A stretch of DNA of 64,000 nt from Variovorax paradoxus_P (GTDB taxonomy: Bacteria > Pseudomonadota > Gammaproteobacteria > Burkholderiales > Burkholderiaceae_C): the NCBI RefSeq assembly GCF_050627025.1, contig NZ_CP192472.1. One strand, given 5' to 3'. The position numbers and the translations under genes were made by a program. The notes under the pieces are model-generated. The model was not told where the DNA came from and did no database searches. It was given only the letters and a program-made list of their open reading frames with translations. This document shows, piece by piece, positions 60,109 through 64,000 of the stretch. Numbering within the stretch: the stretch's first letter is position 1; each line of letters opens with the position of its first letter.

Positions 60109-61680
60109 ATGCACTTGCGAGATATGAAAATCGGCATCCGCCTCAGCGGAGGCTTTGCTGCCATCTTGTTGCTGATGATGCTGGTTTCCGGCGTTGCCCT
60201 GGTCCGGCTGAACGCGGTGGCTCATTCGGCCAGCGTGATGGTCGACGAAGCACTCGTGAAGGAACGCGTTGCAAACCGGTGGGCCAATCTGCTCGGCCCG
60301 AGCATCGTTCACTCGTTTGGCATGGCCAAGGCCACCGACAGTGCCAACGAGGCCTACTTCAAGAAGAACCTGACCGAGGGGGTGGCGTCGATCAACCCGG
60401 TCCAGGAGGAGATGGGCAAGCTGCTTACCACGCCGGAAGAGAAGAAGTCGTTCGAAGAGGTGGTCGAGGCCCGCAAGAAGGTGCTGGCCCACCTGGCGAC
60501 GATCAACAAGCTGAAGGCGGCCGGCGACAGCGAAGGCGCCGGCAAGCTGGCCGATACCGAATACCAGGCTGCGCTCCAGGTCTACGGCAAGGCCGTGCAG
60601 CAAATTGCAGAAAACCAGCGGGTGCAGATCGACGCGAAAGCCCGCGAGATCCAGCAGATCCATCAGAGCGGCCGCTGGGTCGTGATCTGCCTTTCCGCCG
60701 TTGCGTTGCTGGCGGGTGCGTTGTGCGCGTGGCGGCTTACCGTGGGAATTGTGCGGCCGATGCGCGATGCGCTCGGATTGGCAGAGCGCGTGGCGGCGGG
60801 TGACCTGACGACGCAGATTGTTGCCAGCACGCGCGACGAGGTCGGCCAGTTGCTCACGGCCCTGAAGTCGATGAACGACAACCTTTCGAAGGTGGTCGGA
60901 GAGGTGCGCCAGGGCACCGATACGATTGCCACGGCTTCCGGCCAGATTGCCTCCGGCAACCAGGACTTGTCGTCGCGCACCGAGCAGCAGGCAAGCTCAC
61001 TCCAGCAAACCGCCGCCTCCATGGAAGAGTTGACTTCTACCGTCAAGCAGAACGCCGACAACGCCCGTCAGGCCAACCAGCTCGCGGCCTCGGCGTCCGA
61101 AGTGGCCGTGCGCGGCGGCAGCGTGGTGAGCGAGGTGGTCGACACCATGGGATCGATCAACTCGTCCTCGCGCAAGATCGTGGACATCATCGCGGTGATC
61201 GACGGCATCGCGTTCCAGACCAATATCCTGGCGCTGAACGCCGCTGTGGAGGCGGCACGCGCCGGGGAGCAGGGCAGGGGCTTTGCGGTGGTAGCGGCAG
61301 AGGTGCGCAACCTTGCGCAGCGCTCGGCCGCAGCGGCCAAGGAAGTCAAGGGCCTGATCGACGACTCCGTCGGCAAGGTCGAAGCTGGCAGCCAGAAGGT
61401 GGCTGAAGCAGGCCAGACGATGGATGAAATCGTCGCGAGCGTGCGCCGGGTGACCGACATCATGGGCGAGATCGCCGCCGCGAGCCAGGAGCAAACGTCC
61501 GGTATCGAGCAGATCAACCAGGCCATCACGCAGATGGACCAGGTCACCCAGCAGAACGCCGCACTGGTGGAAGAAGCCGCAGCCGCAGCTGCATCGCTGC
61601 AAGACCAGGCGGGCAGCCTGTCCCAACTGGTGGGTGTATTCAGGTTGAACGAGGCGCGCCGCGAAGTGGCGTTTGCCTGA
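60109..61680 (+). CDS. Methyl-accepting chemotaxis protein (Tar/Tsr-like)
   Basis: A 523-residue chemoreceptor with ribosome site AAGAAGAG. It has a first membrane segment (GFAAILLLMMLVSGVAL), a helical periplasmic domain of about 150 residues, a second membrane segment (WVVICLSAVALLAGALCAW), HAMP, and the conserved signalling tip IDGIAFQTNILALNAAVEAA. It shares architecture with the receptor at 47572 but has a different sensor domain. The C-terminal pentapeptide is absent. It is divergent from the GGDEF-EAL gene. Confidence 0.93.
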   Translation: MHLRDMKIGIRLSGGFAAILLLMMLVSGVALVRLNAVAHSASVMVDEALVKERVANRWANLLGPSIVHSFGMAKATDSANEAYFKKNLTEGVASINPVQEEMGKLLTTPEEKKSFEEVVEARKKVLAHLATINKLKAAGDSEGAGKLADTEYQAALQVYGKAVQQIAENQRVQIDAKAREIQQIHQSGRWVVICLSAVALLAGALCAWRLTVGIVRPMRDALGLAERVAAGDLTTQIVASTRDEVGQLLTALKSMNDNLSKVVGEVRQGTDTIATASGQIASGNQDLSSRTEQQASSLQQTAASMEELTSTVKQNADNARQANQLAASASEVAVRGGSVVSEVVDTMGSINSSSRKIVDIIAVIDGIAFQTNILALNAAVEAARAGEQGRGFAVVAAEVRNLAQRSAAAAKEVKGLIDDSVGKVEAGSQKVAEAGQTMDEIVASVRRVTDIMGEIAAASQEQTSGIEQINQAITQMDQVTQQNAALVEEAAAAAASLQDQAGSLSQLVGVFRLNEARREVAFA

Positions 61681-61695
61681 GTAAGCACAGACAGC

Positions 61696-61716
61696 GGGCG
61701 CCATTTAAAGGCGCCC
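61696..61716 (+). terminator. GC-rich stem-loop after the chemoreceptor gene
   Basis: GGGCGCC pairs perfectly with GGCGCCC around the seven-base loop ATTTAAA, 15 bases after the stop codon. There is no clear T run after the stem, so termination may need help. Confidence 0.55.
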
Positions 61717-62116
61717 CAGAAACACCCGGGAAAGCTCATGCCTCCGGCGAGTTGGCGGCAAGCCGCCGCCCAAGCTTCTTGCGTGAAGACGGGGCGCGCG
61801 GCGGTTTGTCGTCGCGCGCATGCAAGAGCATGTCGTAGAACACCACTGTGCGTCCGTCTACGTGAGAGTCATGCCTGTGGGTTTGCGGCGGGACGCGCAG
61901 AGTTGACCGACGTTGGCTCAGGGGCTGGGCGGGTCGAGTTCACGATTCTTGTATGCCAATGTGTCGCATGGCGATCCCGATACATGAGCGTCCAAAACTC
62001 CTGCGGCTCGACACATCGGAGATACAAGCAATCGATTCAATCGATTCATCGGACCAGACCCGGGCGATACCGGTTCAGCCGATGTACCGCTCAATCCGTT
62101 GTTGAAGGAATCCATG
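61717..62116 (+). other. Intergenic region before the small secreted-protein genes
   Basis: There are 400 bases without a confident gene. On the minus strand a stop-free stretch of about 65 codons ends at 61738 (residues such as HRHDSHVDGRTVVFYDMLL), but it lacks a good start and may be chance or a remnant. The AT-richer part near 61950-62060 probably carries the promoter for the gene at 62117. Confidence 0.35.
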
Positions 62117-62470
62117 ATGAACACCCGAAAGCTTCTGACCGCCATCGCCGCCATCTCGCTCGCTTCGCTTGTTGCCGCCGGCGCCAGTGCCGAGGAATAT
62201 CAGGGCGTGCTGCAGTTCAGTTCCACTGCGAGTCGTGCCGATGTGCGCGCGCAGGCAACAGACGTCGCCCGCAGCGCCGACCCATATGCCGAAGGCGCGT
62301 CGGCCGGGGTGCCAGTTGCAGTCGCAAGCCTGGCCGATCGCGCGTCGATCCGCGCCGAGGCCGTCGCAGCCGCCCACGCCGGCAATCTCTATGGCGATGG
62401 TGCTTCCACCAGCGTCCCATCCCGTTCAGCCACCGGCTTCGCTCGCATCACCGTGCGCAGCGGCGCCTGA
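62117..62470 (+). CDS. Small secreted protein with a duplicated RADVxAxA motif
   Basis: A 117-residue exported protein. The ATG at 62117 has AAGGAA six bases upstream; a preceding ATG at 62114 is also possible. The signal peptide is NTRKLLTAIAAISLASLVAA with cleavage near ASAEE. The mature part contains two related units, SRADVRAQATDVARSADPYA and DRASIRAEAVAAAHAGNLYG, each followed by a Gly-Ala-Ser turn. This resembles short periplasmic proteins common in Burkholderiales (DUF4148-like). Function unknown. Confidence 0.7.
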   Translation: MNTRKLLTAIAAISLASLVAAGASAEEYQGVLQFSSTASRADVRAQATDVARSADPYAEGASAGVPVAVASLADRASIRAEAVAAAHAGNLYGDGASTSVPSRSATGFARITVRSGA

Positions 62471-62503
62471 TGCACGGCCTTCTTACCAAGCATTGAGCAT
62501 CCG

Positions 62504-62905
62504 ATGAAAACAACTCGACTCATGGCAGCAGCGCTGCTCGTCGCCACCTTGGGCGGCATGGGACCGCTGGCCTATGCCCAGCCCTCCGGACTGGGACGCA
62601 CCGACATCCTGCAGCACGATCTCGGCCTCGCTGGACGCGAGGTCGCGCAGGTACGCGTCGACTTCGCGCCGGGGGTGCTGGCGCCCAGGCACTCGCATCC
62701 GGGCGTGGAAGTCGCCTATGTCCTCGAAGGCACGATCGAATACCAGATCGACGGCAAGCCACCGGTAACGCTCAGGAAGGGCGACGCCTTGTTCATTCCG
62801 GACGGCGCGGTTCACTCGGCCAGGAACGTAGGCGACGGCAACGCGTCGGAACTCGCCACCTACATCGTTGAAAAAAACAAGCCAGGCTTCGTGCCGGCGA
62901 AATAG
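62504..62905 (+). CDS. Secreted cupin-domain protein
   Basis: A 133-residue protein with a signal peptide (MKTTRLMAAALLVATLGGMG, cleavage at AYAQ) and a single cupin-2 domain. The metal-binding motifs are PRHSHPGVEVAYVLEG (two His and Glu) and PDGAVHSARN (His). It could be a small periplasmic dioxygenase, isomerase or metal/ligand-binding protein. It is 33 bases after the preceding small secreted-protein gene on the same strand. Confidence 0.87.
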   Translation: MKTTRLMAAALLVATLGGMGPLAYAQPSGLGRTDILQHDLGLAGREVAQVRVDFAPGVLAPRHSHPGVEVAYVLEGTIEYQIDGKPPVTLRKGDALFIPDGAVHSARNVGDGNASELATYIVEKNKPGFVPAK

Positions 62906-62924
62906 GCAAACACGAGCGACCTTC

Positions 62925-63395
62925 ATGAAAAAACTGTCCCTCGTTGCCGCCGCCGCGCTTGCCTCGCTCGTTTTGACTTCCGTCCATGCGGCAGGCGAGG
63001 CCGCGGTGGAGGTCGGGCGCCCGGCGCCGATCCTGCCGATCGCGGCGGAATCGCAACCCAAGCTGGTCGTGTACCCGCCGTTGCCAGAGGCACTGGTGCG
63101 CGGGGTCGTGATCATCCAGTACCGAACCGAGAATGTGCGCGTGATCCCGGTCTTCGGCGAGGGCGCTCGAAGCGTGTCGCCGCGTGTAGGCCACCTTCAC
63201 ATCACGGTCGATGACCGGCCGGGCACCTGGGCGCACACCAGCTCGGACCCGATCATCGTCGTCGGGCTCGCACCCGGCGTGCACAAGATGCTGATCGAGG
63301 TCGCCGATCCGACCCACAAGATCCTGACCAGCGAGACCGTTTCAATGACTATTCCAGATCGGCCGGCTGCAGCGCCCCAAGCCCATGCGCATTGA
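62925..63395 (+). CDS. Secreted DUF6130-like protein
   Basis: A 156-residue exported protein, started at the ATG at 62925; the signal peptide KKLSLVAAAALASLVLTSVH ends near HAAGE. The central block VGHLHITVDDRPGTWAHTSS and the part GLAPGVHKMLIEVADPTH look like the DUF6130 family, which has a beta-sandwich with histidines. The C-terminus is rich in Pro, Ala and His. It is 19 bases after the cupin gene, so the two are likely co-expressed. Function unknown. Confidence 0.75.
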   Translation: MKKLSLVAAAALASLVLTSVHAAGEAAVEVGRPAPILPIAAESQPKLVVYPPLPEALVRGVVIIQYRTENVRVIPVFGEGARSVSPRVGHLHITVDDRPGTWAHTSSDPIIVVGLAPGVHKMLIEVADPTHKILTSETVSMTIPDRPAAAPQAHAH

Positions 63396-63411
63396 GGCCA
63401 TTGCCTCGACT

Positions 63412-63431
63412 GCGGGAAAAGATTGTCCCGC
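63412..63431 (+). terminator. Stem-loop after the DUF6130-like gene
   Basis: GCGGGA pairs with TCCCGC around an eight-base loop, 16 bases after the stop codon. GGGATTT follows, with only a short T run, so terminator function is moderate. Confidence 0.4.
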
Positions 63432-63484
63432 GGGATTTAGGGGCGGGCTGCTCGGCCGCCTGGATAACCGTGGCTTATGTGATT

Positions 63485-63506
63485 TAACATAATGCACATT
63501 GTGTTA
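63485..63506. promoter_or_regulatory. 22-base near-perfect palindrome in a convergent gap
   Basis: TAACATAATG-CA-CATTGTGTTA matches its reverse complement at nine of ten half-site positions in AT-rich DNA. It looks like a dimer operator, but both neighbouring genes end here. Confidence 0.4.
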
Positions 63507-63553
63507 TTCGTACTAGGGTCGATCGATCCAGGTCCAGCCCCGAATCCAGCGGC

Positions 63554-64000
63554 TCAGGACCCCATCGGACTCACAGAAGCCATCGTCGGATCGAAATCGG
63601 CCTCTACACGGTGCACATCCGGCACGCGCGGATATCGCAGCACGCGGTACCCGGCCTCTACGAGCAGCGCATCCCGGTCCTGGTCGCGCTGCGACTTGCC
63701 CTTGCTGTTCTTGTCGCCAAGCGCAACCACGGCCACCACCTTGAATGAACGGTCGCACACGACAAAGTCTGCGATCTTTCGGCTGAACGAGCTTCGTGCC
63801 GCGCGTGTGCGGGCCGTGAGCAACGCGCCGAAGCTGACCTGCGGCAGCACCACGAGGTCTGGCAGCGTTTGCACCAGGCGGTTGTACATGGCCTGTTCGC
63901 GCGCCGTAAGCGGCGGACGTGCCTTGGGCTTGTCTACAAAGCCGCTGCTGCTTTGCGCAGCCTTTTTTCTTGCGAGCGCTACGAACACCAGCAGCCCGAT
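63554..64000 (-). CDS. DUF2726 domain protein, start beyond the window edge
   Basis: At least 148 codons are visible, and the frame stays open to the right edge. The first residues (IGLLVFVALARKKAAQ) look like the end of a membrane helix, so the true start is outside the window. The DUF2726 part (LTAREQAMYNRLVQTLPDLV, VLPQVSFGALL, FVVCDRSFKVVAVVALGD, LLVEAGYRVLRY) resembles a PD-(D/E)XK-like fold. Function is unknown in the family. An in-frame GTG at 63988 is unlikely to be the start. Confidence 0.8.
   Translation of the reverse strand: MGLLVFVALARKKAAQSSSGFVDKPKARPPLTAREQAMYNRLVQTLPDLVVLPQVSFGALLTARTRAARSSFSRKIADFVVCDRSFKVVAVVALGDKNSKGKSQRDQDRDALLVEAGYRVLRYPRVPDVHRVEADFDPTMASVSPMGS

Overview
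The window is GC-rich chromosomal DNA of a betaproteobacterium, most likely Comamonadaceae (Variovorax or a close relative). This is inferred from four Bug-type solute receptors, a TctBA transporter pair, several CoA-dependent acid-catabolism operons, a CYP116B-type self-sufficient P450, two Tar/Tsr-like chemoreceptors and a Burkholderiales-type contact-dependent inhibition (CDI) locus. No rRNA, tRNA, CRISPR array or insertion sequence was recognised.

Region 1 (1-11.4 kb) is an acyl-CoA catabolic island. A minus-strand run holds a CaiB/BaiF-type racemase/CoA-transferase, an AraC regulator, a Bug receptor, an SCP2-type thiolase, two half-size MaoC hydratase subunits, an SDR dehydrogenase, an acyl-CoA dehydrogenase, an acyl-CoA ligase and the start of another Bug receptor. 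Facing away on the plus strand is a DUF35 zinc-ribbon protein, translationally coupled to a thiolase-fold protein that lacks the nucleophilic cysteine. Together they look like uptake, activation and side-chain shortening of a branched or cyclic carboxylic acid, with a possible Ltp2-like retro-aldol step.

Region 2 (12.0-26.5 kb) is a two-partner-secretion/CDI locus in the order toxin-immunity-accessory-transporter, as in Burkholderia bcpAIOB. It has a 3316-residue exoprotein with a probable PD-(D/E)XK nuclease tip, an abutting immunity gene, an AT-rich accessory tail with three more small genes, and then the outer-membrane transporter. Two short open fragments end at, or four bases before, the start of a small immunity-like gene, which suggests orphan toxin-tail/immunity modules.

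Region 3 (26.9-47.6 kb) is a mosaic of small catabolic and stress units: RlpA; SDR-Bug-DapA-family with a divergent LysR regulator; a PL10-like pectate lyase lipoprotein divergent from an EF-G-like GTPase, with three copies of a GTTGT-N3-ACAAC operator between them; IclR divergent from Bug-P450; a DUF454 membrane protein; an SMP-30 family protein; UspA divergent from msrB-msrA; a tannase/feruloyl esterase divergent from tctB-tctA.

Region 4 (47.6-64 kb) carries signalling and maintenance genes: two chemoreceptors, an SbcD/SbcC-like nuclease-ATPase pair, a hybrid histidine kinase with a neighbouring atypical winged-helix regulator, a multi-PAS GGDEF-EAL protein, then three small secreted proteins and a truncated DUF2726 gene at the right edge.
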